The notes under the pieces were generated by a model, which saw nothing but the letters and a program-made list of their open reading frames with translations, was not told the origin of the DNA and did not search any database. Source: Acidobacteria subdivision 2 bacterium RH1 MAG20 (GTDB lineage: Bacteria; Acidobacteriota; Terriglobia; Terriglobales; Acidobacteriaceae). Taken from it: a stretch of DNA of 64,000 nt. A program made the position numbers and the translations under genes. The stretch covers positions 1 to 64,000 of the forward strand of contig NFUO01000484.1 in the NCBI GenBank assembly GCA_002197545.1, read 5' to 3'. Shown here one piece after another: positions 25,807 through 34,745 of the stretch (position 1 is the stretch's first letter; every line of letters begins with the position of its first letter).

Positions 25807-27039
25807 TCAGATTCGGCCACTTACAGGGGAGGGCTGCGGAAGCAGCCTTTCTACGGTGTCGCAAACCTGCATGATGGGGCTTGCTTCAGAGGCGGAGAGC
25901 AGCTTGCGGCTGGTTTCGGCGAGGTCGGCGATCATAAGGTCGCGGGGGGTGCCGTCGGACAGCAGCGGGGTAAGAGCGGCCACCATATTTTCGGCGGTGA
26001 AGCGGGTTTGCAGCAGCTCGGGGACGATGCGTCTGCCGGCGATGAGATTGACCATCGCTATGGGGAGATTGCCGTCCTCATCTATCTCTGCCGGGATTTC
26101 AGATGGATAGCGGACGAGGCGTTTGGCCAGCGCGAAGGTGAGTGGGGAGACTCCGTAGACGACGATGAAGGGAGTACCGATGACCGTGGCCTGGACGGTT
26201 GCGGTGCCGCTGGCGACGATGCCGGCACGAGCATGATAGAGCGCTTCGCGGGCATCGTGGACCATGACGATTCTTGGCTTGGCCGTGGTGCGGAGAGGGT
26301 TTTGCAGGAAGCTTTGAAGATAAGCGGCATCCACCGTGGAGGCGATTGGGATGACAAATTCGTACCGGCCGTGAGTGTTCAAGAGGGTGGCAGAGCGCAG
26401 CATCTCGGGCAGGTTGAGTTGTATTTCCTTACGGCGGCTGCCTGGGAGGAGGGCGATCCAATTCTTTGCGGGATCGAGTGCGTGCTTTGCGGCGAATTCG
26501 GACCGTGTGCTGGAAGGCAAGGGCAGTTGCGTCAAGGGGTGGCCGACGAATGTGGCGTCGACGCCTCGTGCGCTGTAGAAGCGCTCTTCGAAGGGGAAGA
26601 TGACCATCATGCGGCTGACCCGCTGCTGCACCCAGCGGAGGCGTCTGCGCTTCCAGGCCCAGAGTTGAGGACTGACGAAGTAGACGACGGGAATGTTCAG
26701 CTTGCGGAGCTCACGGGCGAGGCGGAGGTTGACGTCGGGGAAGTCGATCAGGATGGCGACGTTGGGACGGCGCTTTTTGATGGAGGCGACCAGGCGGCGG
26801 TACTCGCCGTAGATGCGAGGCATGTGACGAATGACTTCGGTGATGCCCATGTGGGCGACGTCTTCGGCGCGCACGATGCGATCGAGGCCGGAGGCTTCCA
26901 TCTCTTTGCCGCCGAGGCCGAAGAATGCGGCGTCGGGATAGCGAGTGTGCAGTTCAGAGATGAGCTGCGCGCCGTAGTGGTCCCCGCTGGCCTCGCCGGC
27001 GGAGAGAAAGATGCGCGGAGATGGATGGTTTTCTGCCAC
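25807..27039 (-). CDS. lpxB: lipid-A-disaccharide synthase LpxB
   Basis: 410-residue GT-B glycosyltransferase (family GT19) that joins UDP-diacylglucosamine and lipid X in lipid A synthesis at the inner membrane face. Family markers: SAGEASGDHYGAQLI at the N-terminus, GITEVIRHMPRI, IDFPDVNLRLA, YFVSPQLWAWKRRR, LPGSRRKEI, ASGTATVQATVIGTPFIVVY. The length is standard. It lies 12 bases downstream of an MsbA-like exporter gene on the same strand, so the pair may form an operon for lipid A synthesis and flipping. Confidence 0.95.
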   Translation of the reverse strand: MAENHPSPRIFLSAGEASGDHYGAQLISELHTRYPDAAFFGLGGKEMEASGLDRIVRAEDVAHMGITEVIRHMPRIYGEYRRLVASIKKRRPNVAILIDFPDVNLRLARELRKLNIPVVYFVSPQLWAWKRRRLRWVQQRVSRMMVIFPFEERFYSARGVDATFVGHPLTQLPLPSSTRSEFAAKHALDPAKNWIALLPGSRRKEIQLNLPEMLRSATLLNTHGRYEFVIPIASTVDAAYLQSFLQNPLRTTAKPRIVMVHDAREALYHARAGIVASGTATVQATVIGTPFIVVYGVSPLTFALAKRLVRYPSEIPAEIDEDGNLPIAMVNLIAGRRIVPELLQTRFTAENMVAALTPLLSDGTPRDLMIADLAETSRKLLSASEASPIMQVCDTVERLLPQPSPVSGRI

Positions 27040-27051
27040 GATGAATTTGTA

Positions 27052-29097
27052 TCAGGGCAAGACGGCGTCGGAGAGTGATGAGGTCAGCACCTGGTCGGCT
27101 GACGTCTCCTGGTCTTTGTATTGCAGCTGGTATAGCTTCCAATAGAGGCCGCGGTGGCTGAGCAACTCCTGGTGGGTGCCTTGTTCGCGTAGCTGCCCCT
27201 TGTGCATGACGAGAATGGTGTCGGCGCGCTGGATGGTGGACAGGCGGTGCGCGATGAGGATGGAGGTCCGGTCTGTGATCATGCGGGAGAGGGCGAGCCG
27301 CACACGGAGTTCGGTGTCGGTATCGACCGAGGAGGTGGCCTCGTCGAGGATGAGGATTCCGGGGTTGTGCGCCAGGGCGCGGGCAAAGCTGATGAGCTGC
27401 TTCTGGCCGGTGGAGAGCGTGGCTCCGCGTTCCTGTACAGGCTCGGCAAATTGCTGCGGGAGAGAACGGATGAAGTCGCCTATGTTGACATCGTCGGCGG
27501 CGCTTTGCAGGCGCTCGTCGGTGATCCACCTCGAGCCGAGGCGGATGTTATCCGCGATGGTGCCAGTGAAGAGGAAGGGGTCTTGCAGAACGACGGCGAA
27601 GCGGCGGCGGAGCGCGTGCATGTCCTGGAGCCGTACGTCGATGCCATCGACGAGGATGCTGCCGCGCTGAATGTCGTAGAAGCGCATCATCAGGCTGATG
27701 ATGGTTGTTTTACCTGCTCCAGTGTGACCGACGATGGCTGCGGTTTCGTTGGGTTCGACGACAAAGCTGACGCCGCAGAGTATCCACTCGATGTCGGCAT
27801 AACCGCGCAGTTCGTCGTCGGTTGCAGCGGCCACGCGAGCGCGTTGGGCTTCATCGAGAGTCTGATAAGTGAACCAGACGTTGCGAAATTCGACTCTACC
27901 TGAGTTGTCGCCTTTCATGGGCTCGGGGGGCGATATGATCTGAGGTTCGGAGTCGAGGAGCTTGAAGACGCGTTCGCTGGCGGCCATCGCGGCCTGAAGG
28001 ATGTTGTATTTTTCGCTGAGGTCCTGGATGGGGCGGAAGAACCGCTGAGCGTATTGAATAAATGCGATGAGGATGCCGAGCGTGACGGTGGAACCGGGGG
28101 CGCGCATCGGGTGTAGAAGATACTCGTAAAAAGGGAGCCCCGCGGCGAGAGGAGCGCCGGTAAAGAGGGCGCTGATGCCGCCGCGCCAGATGACCAGGGC
28201 GATGGCGATGGAGCTCAGCAGTTCTACCGCGGGGTAGTAAAGCGCGTATGCGAAGATGGCGTCTTTGAAGGCATCCATGTGCAGGCGATTAACTGACGCA
28301 AACTCGTCGAAAGCGCGCTGCTCGCGGTTGAATAGTTGCACGATGGACATGCCGCTGACATGCTCCTGCATGTAGCTGTTAATCCGGGCGATGGCGGAGC
28401 GGATACGACGATAGCTCTCGCGCACGTGGTTGCGGAAGATACGGGTGATGTAGAGGATCGCCGGTATAACGGCCAGCGTCAGTAATGCCAGGGGCCAGCT
28501 CATGCGCAGCATGATGATGACGATGAAGGCCAGCACGAACACGTCTTCGAAGATAGCCAGCACACCTGAGGTGAACATCTCGTTCAGCGCGTCTACGTCG
28601 GAGGTTACGCGCGTTACAAGTTTGCCGACAGGGTTGTGGTCGAAGAACCCGGGGTGCATGCGCTGCAGGTGGCGGAAGATCTGGCTGCGCAGATCGAACA
28701 TGATCTTCTGGCCGGTCCACTGCATTAAGTAGGTCTGTAAAAACTCAAGAACGTAGGTGATCAGTAGCGCGCTGAGGTAGAGCAGGCCGAGTTGAGTGAT
28801 GCCAGCCATAGGCTGTGGGCTGAGGTGATGCGCCAGCCATGAGAGCTTCTCCGGCGGGGTGTTCGTCATGTAGGTGTCAACGGCGACTTTGACGAGGTAA
28901 GGGCCGACGACGTCGGTTCCGGCTTTGAAGATGATGGCGACGGCCGACAGCGCAGTCTGCAGCTTGTAGGGGCGAAGATAGGTCAGGAGACGGCGCATGA
29001 GGCGGCCGTCGTAGGCTTTACCGACGATGTCGTCGTCCTGCGATGCCTTCTTCGCGGCTTCTTTCACCGGTTTGCTGGTTTTTTGTTCGTCTGCCAT
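27052..29097 (-). CDS. ABC exporter, fused permease-ATPase (MsbA/YheH-like)
   Basis: 681-residue half-transporter. A Lys-rich N-terminus is followed by a six-helix type-1 exporter domain (about 45-370) and a nucleotide-binding domain (about 415-660). Motifs: Walker A GHTGAGKTT, Q-loop LQDPFLFTGTIADNI, signature LSTGQKQLISFARAL (Thr for the second Gly), Walker B GILILDEATSSVD, and switch LIAHRLSTI. An insertion of about 25 polar residues (DEAQRARVAAATDDELRGYA) sits early in the NBD before the Walker A. Being 12 bases from lpxB suggests a lipid A or glycolipid flippase, but the sequence also fits multidrug exporters. Confidence 0.88.
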   Translation of the reverse strand: MADEQKTSKPVKEAAKKASQDDDIVGKAYDGRLMRRLLTYLRPYKLQTALSAVAIIFKAGTDVVGPYLVKVAVDTYMTNTPPEKLSWLAHHLSPQPMAGITQLGLLYLSALLITYVLEFLQTYLMQWTGQKIMFDLRSQIFRHLQRMHPGFFDHNPVGKLVTRVTSDVDALNEMFTSGVLAIFEDVFVLAFIVIIMLRMSWPLALLTLAVIPAILYITRIFRNHVRESYRRIRSAIARINSYMQEHVSGMSIVQLFNREQRAFDEFASVNRLHMDAFKDAIFAYALYYPAVELLSSIAIALVIWRGGISALFTGAPLAAGLPFYEYLLHPMRAPGSTVTLGILIAFIQYAQRFFRPIQDLSEKYNILQAAMAASERVFKLLDSEPQIISPPEPMKGDNSGRVEFRNVWFTYQTLDEAQRARVAAATDDELRGYADIEWILCGVSFVVEPNETAAIVGHTGAGKTTIISLMMRFYDIQRGSILVDGIDVRLQDMHALRRRFAVVLQDPFLFTGTIADNIRLGSRWITDERLQSAADDVNIGDFIRSLPQQFAEPVQERGATLSTGQKQLISFARALAHNPGILILDEATSSVDTDTELRVRLALSRMITDRTSILIAHRLSTIQRADTILVMHKGQLREQGTHQELLSHRGLYWKLYQLQYKDQETSADQVLTSSLSDAVLP

Positions 29098-29149
29098 CTA
29101 AGTATCTCTATTCTAGATGCTTGAGGACTGGACGGGATTCCGCGAAATA

Positions 29150-29947
29150 TTAATCTGCCGTAGCAATTGAGGTCACGCCCACAACAGCGCCTGGACCGGA
29201 ATCCTGGGCGAAGACGACGACACGCATTTTTCCGGGAACGGCATTCTGGGGAGCGGTGAGAGTTGCCTTAACTGGTCCGGAACTGAGGCTCTTCACCTTG
29301 CCTATCCGCTGTAAAGACCGAACAACAGCAACGTGATGCAGCTGATGGCCCCGGTTTTCGCCGCCGCCAACGTCTGTTGTGTCGGTTGGATCTACCAGCG
29401 CGGCATAAAGGTCTGCTTTGGAAGGCGTGTTGGATGGAGTAGCGAGGGAGACAGCAATTGTGACACGGTGCCCATCCACTATGGGCTTTGACAGCACAAG
29501 GGCAATCTTGGCGCTCTGACCTGCATGGGTGATGGCCCTGAAGGCATGAGGTGCATCGTTGCCGACAAACTGCTCCGTGCCATCGACGACCATCTGGGGA
29601 GTATAGATGTCATTTACTTTCAGGCGAAAGCCATAACCATGTTGGCGTTCCGTGTATTGGGGTGACGAGAAGCGGTCGCGCCAGCCGAGCTGGTCCCAGT
29701 AATCCACGTGCTCGCCAAGCACAATAATGTCTACACCAGCGACAGGCTGCTGGCTCTCAAGCTGCGCCAGTAAATTGTCCGCGGGTGGGCAACTGGAACA
29801 GCCTTCCGCAGTGAAGAGTTCGACCAGGACTGGGGTGCGGCTTTGACCTGTATTGGCCTGTGCGGTAGCCAAACTATGCGTCAGCATAAGAAGGACGGTG
29901 AGGGTTAGGGAAGCGGCGAGGGGTCGAAATCGCAGGGTTTGCAACAT
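29150..29947 (-). CDS. secreted DUF1223 thioredoxin-fold protein
   Basis: 265-residue exported protein with a signal peptide (about 1-30). The DUF1223 hallmark VELFTAEGCSSCPPADNLL carries a CxxC pair at C50/C53 on a thioredoxin-like fold, then DYWDQLGWRDRFSSPQYTERQ and YTPQMVVDG, both typical of the family. The role of the family is unknown; a redox function in the envelope is suggested only by the CxxC. AGGAAGGA precedes the start. It is divergent from hemW. Confidence 0.88.
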   Translation of the reverse strand: MLQTLRFRPLAASLTLTVLLMLTHSLATAQANTGQSRTPVLVELFTAEGCSSCPPADNLLAQLESQQPVAGVDIIVLGEHVDYWDQLGWRDRFSSPQYTERQHGYGFRLKVNDIYTPQMVVDGTEQFVGNDAPHAFRAITHAGQSAKIALVLSKPIVDGHRVTIAVSLATPSNTPSKADLYAALVDPTDTTDVGGGENRGHQLHHVAVVRSLQRIGKVKSLSSGPVKATLTAPQNAVPGKMRVVVFAQDSGPGAVVGVTSIATAD

Positions 29948-30049
29948 GGTGAAGTCCTTCCTGATGCCGAGGGCGGCGCATACATATCAGGTACGACGGG
30001 TCAAAACTACATCCATGAAACAATAGCATCTGGAGTGCTCTCCAATCAT

Positions 30050-31264
30050 ATGACAACTCCGGCCGGCATTTACATTTCAGTTCCGTTCTGCAAGGCAAAG
30101 TGTACCTTTTGCAACTTTGCTTCGGGAGTGTTTGCGGCGGACCGAATGCAGCATTACGTCGATCGGGTCTGCGATGAGATCAGGGCTGCGAGGGCAGCGG
30201 CGGGGACAACTGGCGCTGATCTTCCAGAGCTTGTGGATACGATTTACTTCGGTGGTGGAACGCCCAGTTTGCTTGGAGCATCGCAGTTTGGCCAGATATT
30301 CGAGAGCCTGCGGGGGGAGTTCATTCTGGCAGATGGCGCTGAAATCACCCTGGAGTGTGCGCCCGGACAGCTTGCGGATGAGACGCTGGCCGAGTTGTTG
30401 CGGCAGGGCATGAACCGCATCAGCTTTGGGGTGCAGTCCTTTGTCGATCAAGAGACGGCGGCAGTTGGACGTTTGCACACAGAGGAGCAGTGCAAGGCGG
30501 AGATTGCCAGGATTCGCCGGGCTGGGGTTGAAGACATCAATCTTGACCTGATTGCAGGTCTTCCGCATCAGACGCGGGGGAGCTGGCAGTATTCCGTTGA
30601 ACAGGCAATTGTCAGCGGCGCTCCGCATGTCAGCGTTTATATGCTGGAGGTTGATGAAGAGTCGCGTCTGGGGAAGGAGATGCTCGCTAAGGGGAGTCGC
30701 TATCATGCTTCGGCTGTTCCTTCCGAAGATGAGACTGCTGAGTGGTATCAGATGGCTTGTGAACAGTTTGACGCAGCGGGTCTGAGGCAGTATGAGATCT
30801 CTAACTTCGCGCGGCAGGGACATGCTTCGCGGCATAATCTCAAGTACTGGAAGCGCGAACCTTATATCGGGTTTGGTCTGGATGCTCACTCGATGCTGTT
30901 GACGGATGCGGGTGCGGTGCGGTTTGCGAATACGAGCGATCTGGATGCTTATCTTGGCAAGGCTGTACCTGCTTTCCCTCAGATCACGGAGAGCGTCGCC
31001 GATTTGGAGATCGATGTTGTCGATCTTGAAGGAGCCTTTGAGGAGTCTCTCTTTCTCGGATTGCGGCTGAATGAAGGTATCAATCTTGGTATGCTGCGCG
31101 ATCAGTTTGGCAATGCGCTGCTTCAGGATGCGATGCCTGCGCTTGAGGAGGTCTGCGAGGCAGGATTGCTGGAGCTTGAGGCTGATCGAGCACGGCTTAC
31201 GGCGCAGGGGCGAATGGTCTCGAATGAAGTCTTCAGTCGTTTGCTGGTTTCTTCCGCTGCATAA
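30050..31264 (+). CDS. hemW: HemW-like radical SAM protein
   Basis: 404-residue radical SAM protein from the ATG at 30050. It was long annotated as oxygen-independent coproporphyrinogen oxidase; HemW proteins are now seen as haem chaperones. The cluster motif CKAKCTFC (C14, C18, C21) is the CxxxCxxC of radical SAM enzymes. TIYFGGGTPSLL, ISFGVQSF, NLDLIAGLPHQT and the C-terminal HemN domain (YEISNFARQGHASRHNLKYW) fit HemW. True HemN has an extra Cys (CxxxCxxCxC); here N22 follows C21 and F23 is next, so it is HemW-like. It is followed after 23 bases by threonine aldolase. Confidence 0.9.
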   Translation: MTTPAGIYISVPFCKAKCTFCNFASGVFAADRMQHYVDRVCDEIRAARAAAGTTGADLPELVDTIYFGGGTPSLLGASQFGQIFESLRGEFILADGAEITLECAPGQLADETLAELLRQGMNRISFGVQSFVDQETAAVGRLHTEEQCKAEIARIRRAGVEDINLDLIAGLPHQTRGSWQYSVEQAIVSGAPHVSVYMLEVDEESRLGKEMLAKGSRYHASAVPSEDETAEWYQMACEQFDAAGLRQYEISNFARQGHASRHNLKYWKREPYIGFGLDAHSMLLTDAGAVRFANTSDLDAYLGKAVPAFPQITESVADLEIDVVDLEGAFEESLFLGLRLNEGINLGMLRDQFGNALLQDAMPALEEVCEAGLLELEADRARLTAQGRMVSNEVFSRLLVSSAA

Positions 31265-31287
31265 TTTAAATGAAATGAAGAGATGCC

Positions 31288-32316
31288 ATGATCGATCTGC
31301 GCAGTGACACTGTTACGAAGCCTACGCCTGCGATGCGCGAAGCCATGTTCGCGGCTGAGGTGGGCGACGATGTCTATGGTGAAGATCCCACGGTGAATCG
31401 CCTGGAGAGCGATGCTGCTGCGCTGTTTGGCAGGGAAGCGGCAATTTTTGTGCCGACCGGCACCATGGGGAACCAGATCGCCATTCGTCTGCATACAAGA
31501 CATGGGCAGGAGGTTGTCTGCGAGGCGCGGGCGCATGTGCTGGACTGGGAGATGGCCATGGCGGCGGCGTTCTCCGGGTGCCAGTTGCGGACGGTCGTTG
31601 GGGAGCGGGGTGTGCTTTCATGGGAGAAGATCAGCGGTGCGATTGGCCCGAAGCTCTACTACCGCGCTCAGACCGGTCTGGTCTGCATTGAAAATACGCA
31701 CAATATGGCTGGGGGCACCGTTACGCCGCTGGCTGTCATGCGGGAGATATGTGCGGGCGCCCATGCTGCGGGTCTGCCGGTGCATCTTGATGGAGCGCGT
31801 GTCTTCAATGCGGCTGTGGCGCTCGGCGTTGGCGTGGCGGAGCTTACCAGTGGGTTCGATACTGTGATGTTCTGCCTGTCGAAGGGGCTGGGCGCTCCTG
31901 CTGGTTCGATGCTGGTTGGAAGCAGGGAGATGATGGACAGGGCGCGCAGCTTTCGCAAGGCGCTGGGCGGAGGAATGCGGCAGGCAGGCGTGCTGGCTGC
32001 TACCGGTCTCATCGCTCTGCATGACATGCCTGCCCGGCTTGCGGACGATCACGCGAATGCGCGGCTGCTTGCGGAGGCGGTTGCGGCCGAACCGAACGCG
32101 GAGATCGACCTCGAAGCTGTACAGACAAATATCGTCATCTTCAGGCTGCGTGATGATGGGGATGCGGCAGCGTTCTGTGCTGGGTTGAAGCAAAAGGGCG
32201 TGCTGGCGAGCGCCATCGGGCCACAGTCCATCCGGTTTGTCACTCACTACGACGCTGGCCGTGATTCTTGTCGAAGTGCTGCCTTGATCGTGGCTGAGCT
32301 GTTGCGTGCGCTGTAA
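31288..32316 (+). CDS. ltaE: low-specificity L-threonine aldolase
   Basis: 342-residue PLP enzyme (fold type I) cleaving L-threonine/L-allo-threonine to glycine and acetaldehyde. Signatures: [19 protein letters not shown] at the start, [37 protein letters not shown], and [10 protein letters not shown] with K199 as the PLP Schiff-base lysine. The length is typical. It is probably co-transcribed with hemW (23-base gap). Confidence 0.93.
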   Translation: MIDLRSDTVTKPTPAMREAMFAAEVGDDVYGEDPTVNRLESDAAALFGREAAIFVPTGTMGNQIAIRLHTRHGQEVVCEARAHVLDWEMAMAAAFSGCQLRTVVGERGVLSWEKISGAIGPKLYYRAQTGLVCIENTHNMAGGTVTPLAVMREICAGAHAAGLPVHLDGARVFNAAVALGVGVAELTSGFDTVMFCLSKGLGAPAGSMLVGSREMMDRARSFRKALGGGMRQAGVLAATGLIALHDMPARLADDHANARLLAEAVAAEPNAEIDLEAVQTNIVIFRLRDDGDAAAFCAGLKQKGVLASAIGPQSIRFVTHYDAGRDSCRSAALIVAELLRAL

Positions 32317-32329
32317 TCTTCTGAGTTTC

Positions 32330-32360
32330 TCCCTTTCCGGAGCACAACACCTCCAAGGGA
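32330..32360. terminator. hairpin between convergent genes
   Basis: TCCCTT (32330-32335) pairs with AAGGGA (32355-32360), and inside it GGAG (32339-32342) pairs with CTCC (32351-32354). It lies 13 bases after the aldolase stop and 50 bases before the kinase stop on the other strand. No strong T-run follows on either side, so it is a weak terminator candidate. Confidence 0.4.
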
Positions 32361-32410
32361 ATAATTGGTGTAAATTACTTTTATTCAATGGTTTACGGTA
32401 GATTTTCTCT

Positions 32411-33664
32411 TTAGTCGCCGCTACCGTTGATGGTGGGCTTTGTTGCCAGAAAGACATTTACGACCGTGCCGTGCGCCGCTTCGCTGGTGTCGCTGGTCAG
32501 GTCGATGCTGCCACCGTGTTTGGTGATAATTCCGCGACTGACCCATAGACCCAGCCCGGTTCCACGCTCACCTTTGGTGGTGAAGAATGGCTGAAAGAGG
32601 AGAGGTTGAACCGCGGCCGGAATGCCTATACCGTTGTCGGAGATCGTTACTGTGGCGCCAGCTTCCTTCTTTTGGCTGTCTGGAGTCATGCTACCCGGCT
32701 GCGGAGAGATGCTGACACGCACTTCGCCTCCCGCGCCTGCGGCCTCCGCTGCATTCGCAATCAGGTTGCTGAAGACTTGCCTCAACTCGGCGGGGAATGC
32801 GTTCACAGAGATATTCGATGGCAGATCGGCGTGGATGGTCACGCGCTCGTCGCTGAACCGGCGCTCCATCAGCAGAAGAATCTCCTGAAGCATCTCCCTC
32901 AGGTTTACGAGCACAGGGGCCTTCGATTCACGATAGAGGCCGAGCATGGCGCGGCTGATCTGGGTGACGCGGGCCAGCTCCTGCTCGGCCATGTCCATAA
33001 ACTGCACCGATTCTTCCGGCGTCGCGCCATTCCGCATAAGGTAGAGCAGGTTCGATACGGAATCGAGAGGGTTGTGGATCTCGTGGGCGATGGTGGCGGC
33101 CAGCCGTCCGGCGACAGCCAGTTTTTCGCTTGCCAGCAGCGCGTCCTGGGTTTTGCGCTCCATCGTGATGTCGCGGAAGACGAGGACGACACCGGCGATT
33201 CCGTCTGTGCGGTCACGAATCGGAGCGCCGCTGTCGGCGATGTTCAACTCTGTTCCATCCTTGCGAATCAGGATGGTATGGTTGCCCAAACCGACGATCC
33301 GATTTAATCGCTTCACCTTGGAGACGGGATTTTCGACGACTTCCCTGGTTGCTTCGTTGACGATATGGAAGACTATCTCCAACGGTTGGCCCAGCGCTTC
33401 CGCCTGAGTCCAGCCGGTCAGATCGACTGCCACCGGGTTCATCATCTGGACCCTTCCTCGCGCATCGCAGGTGATGACGCCATCGCCGATCGAGGCCAGG
33501 GTCGTGCGTAACTGCTGCTCCGATTGAAAGATCTCTTTGGCTCGGCGTCCAAGGACGTCCAGCGATGTTTTGTAGGCGCTGGATACAGCGTGCAGGCGGT
33601 TGCGTGTGAATAGCCCGATAAAAACTCCTACGCAGAGGGCGAGTACAAGGAGTAGCCACTCCAT
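32411..33664 (-). CDS. PAS-domain sensor histidine kinase (C-terminal part of a split CHASE3 kinase)
   Basis: 417 residues: a membrane helix at the very start (WLLLVLALCVGVFIGLF), a PAS domain (about 50-165), HisKA with H194 in ATIAHEIHNPLDSV, then HATPase_c with N box NLIANAAEAAG, DNGIGIP and GERGTGLGLW. The first helix is what one expects as the second membrane segment of a CHASE3 receptor, whose sensor part is encoded just upstream in another frame (33628-34197). A single missing base near 33691 would fuse them. As it stands, translation would have to begin at the internal ATG at 33664, giving a kinase with no sensor domain. Confidence 0.88.
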   Translation of the reverse strand: MEWLLLVLALCVGVFIGLFTRNRLHAVSSAYKTSLDVLGRRAKEIFQSEQQLRTTLASIGDGVITCDARGRVQMMNPVAVDLTGWTQAEALGQPLEIVFHIVNEATREVVENPVSKVKRLNRIVGLGNHTILIRKDGTELNIADSGAPIRDRTDGIAGVVLVFRDITMERKTQDALLASEKLAVAGRLAATIAHEIHNPLDSVSNLLYLMRNGATPEESVQFMDMAEQELARVTQISRAMLGLYRESKAPVLVNLREMLQEILLLMERRFSDERVTIHADLPSNISVNAFPAELRQVFSNLIANAAEAAGAGGEVRVSISPQPGSMTPDSQKKEAGATVTISDNGIGIPAAVQPLLFQPFFTTKGERGTGLGLWVSRGIITKHGGSIDLTSDTSEAAHGTVVNVFLATKPTINGSGD

Positions 33665-34197
33665 GTCGCGAACCTGGTGCTGCCAGAGGTGGATTCGCGC
33701 TGCTCGGCGTTGTGGGTCGTGTCGGCAATGTCCTGACGGATAGCATCCATCATTGATTTGCCACGCAGATTCAAGTCGACATCGCGAGCCTGTCCCCCGG
33801 CGCGGATAGTGGCTATCACCGGCAACGCAAATGCATCCTGCCAGATCTGATGTTTGTCAGCTAAGTCATCGATGTAGCGCTTCTCTACGGAGTCCAGGCC
33901 AGGAAGCGTCTCCATCCTGTCGAACTCCGCCTGTATCCTTGGGGTGGCGTCCAGATAGGACTGGAGAAATCTGGCGTCGGATGTGTTTTCGTAGCCGCGA
34001 AGTCCAGACTCTTCGTTCAGGATGAGCTTTTCGATGCGGCCCACCTGGGCAATCCTGGCATCGGACTGCTGGATGAGCCTGACGGTCGAATTCGCTCCCT
34101 GAATCTGGAAAAACAACGCAATGGCAGCCAATAAAAGGGCTATGACCGGCAATAAAAAGACCTGCCGCAGGATGCGATTGAATTGGTTTAAATTCAC
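33628..34197 (-). pseudogene. CHASE3 sensor domain, N-terminal fragment of the split kinase
   Basis: Codes for a membrane helix (about 12-32) and a CHASE3 domain with its signature LILNEESGLRGYENTSDARFL, then collapses after THNAEQRES into an unlike tail and stops. CHASE3 proteins normally continue into a second helix and a kinase; those parts are present in the next frame (start 33664), overlapping by 37 bases. The -1 change needed is consistent with a lost C in CCC read on this strand at about 33691-33692. The response regulator gene lies 12 bases upstream. Either a genuine frameshift mutation or a sequence error. Confidence 0.75.
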
Positions 34198-34209
34198 AGT
34201 CGTGTCGTC

Positions 34210-34584
34210 CTAAGCGGTGCTCAACGGTTGCAGAAGACTACCTAGCTTCTTCAAAAGAACCGGCGGGCCTTCGCCTTTGGTCATATAGGTGTCCACCATG
34301 GATATGACGTCCGAGGGCAGACCGATGTAAGCCGAGAGCAGAAGGATAGGAATATGGGGCTTTGCCTGACGCATCTTCGAAGCCACCTCGCCGCCGTTCA
34401 TTCCCGGCATCGAATAGTCGAGCACGACAGCCTCCACCGGCTCTTTGGAGAAGATTTCCAGTCCAGCGGAGCCATCCAGGGCGGTCAGTACGCGGTATCC
34501 GGCCCGCTCCAGCAGAATCTTGCGGACCTTGAGGCCGACCAGTTCGTCATCGACACATAGGACGAGATGTGGTTCTTGTGCCAT
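34210..34584 (-). CDS. single-domain response regulator (CheY-like)
   Basis: 124-residue receiver domain only. Phosphorylation site D56 (VVLDYSMPG), acidic pair D12/D13, S84 and K103 (YMTKGEG) complete the active site. With no output domain it probably acts by protein contact. It is encoded 12 bases before the CHASE3 kinase fragments on the same strand, the probable cognate kinase. The short interval to the left contains a 16-base tandem repeat. Confidence 0.88.
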   Translation of the reverse strand: MAQEPHLVLCVDDELVGLKVRKILLERAGYRVLTALDGSAGLEIFSKEPVEAVVLDYSMPGMNGGEVASKMRQAKPHIPILLLSAYIGLPSDVISMVDTYMTKGEGPPVLLKKLGSLLQPLSTA

Positions 34585-34591
34585 AGTGATT

Positions 34592-34632
34592 CATCCAGAA
34601 GATCCAGCATCCAGAAGATCCAGCATCCAGAA
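34592..34632. repeat. 16-base tandem repeat, about 2.5 copies
   Basis: Unit CATCCAGAAGATCCAG is present at 34592-34607 and 34608-34623 exactly, with a partial third copy (CATCCAGAA) at 34624-34632. It starts eight bases upstream of the response regulator start codon, in the region where its ribosome binding site should be. Confidence 0.9.
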
Positions 34633-34717
34633 TAACTCCAACGTGGCTAAAAGTAACATTTTCAGCAAGCGGGCACATGATTCATCGTACGTTAGCAATC
34701 TTTTTGGTCGATTAGGT

Positions 34718-34742
34718 TAACCTGACGGTAACACGAGGTTAC
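34718..34742 (+). promoter_or_regulatory. Pho-box-like repeat in front of phoB
   Basis: TAACCTGACGGTAACA (34718-34733) matches 14 of 16 positions of the sequence before pstS (36865-36880). The G(T)TAAC core recurs at spacings of 11 and 10 bases (TTAAC at 34717, GTAAC at 34728, GTTAC at 34738), like the 11-base direct repeats bound by PhoB dimers. Its last repeat overlaps the GAGG ribosome binding site of phoB, so it may serve to repress or fine-tune. Confidence 0.55.
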
Positions 34743-34745
34743 AAA

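Noticed and set aside
25675..27078. 467-codon plus-strand frame across lpxB
   Set aside because: It is antisense to lpxB, whose conserved motifs are complete. The Gly/Asp/Glu-rich translation is typical of shadow frames.
27052..29097. Thr in the ABC signature (LSTGQ) as a sign of an inactive site
   Set aside because: Small changes at the second Gly of the signature occur in active exporters. The Walker A and B motifs and switch His are intact.
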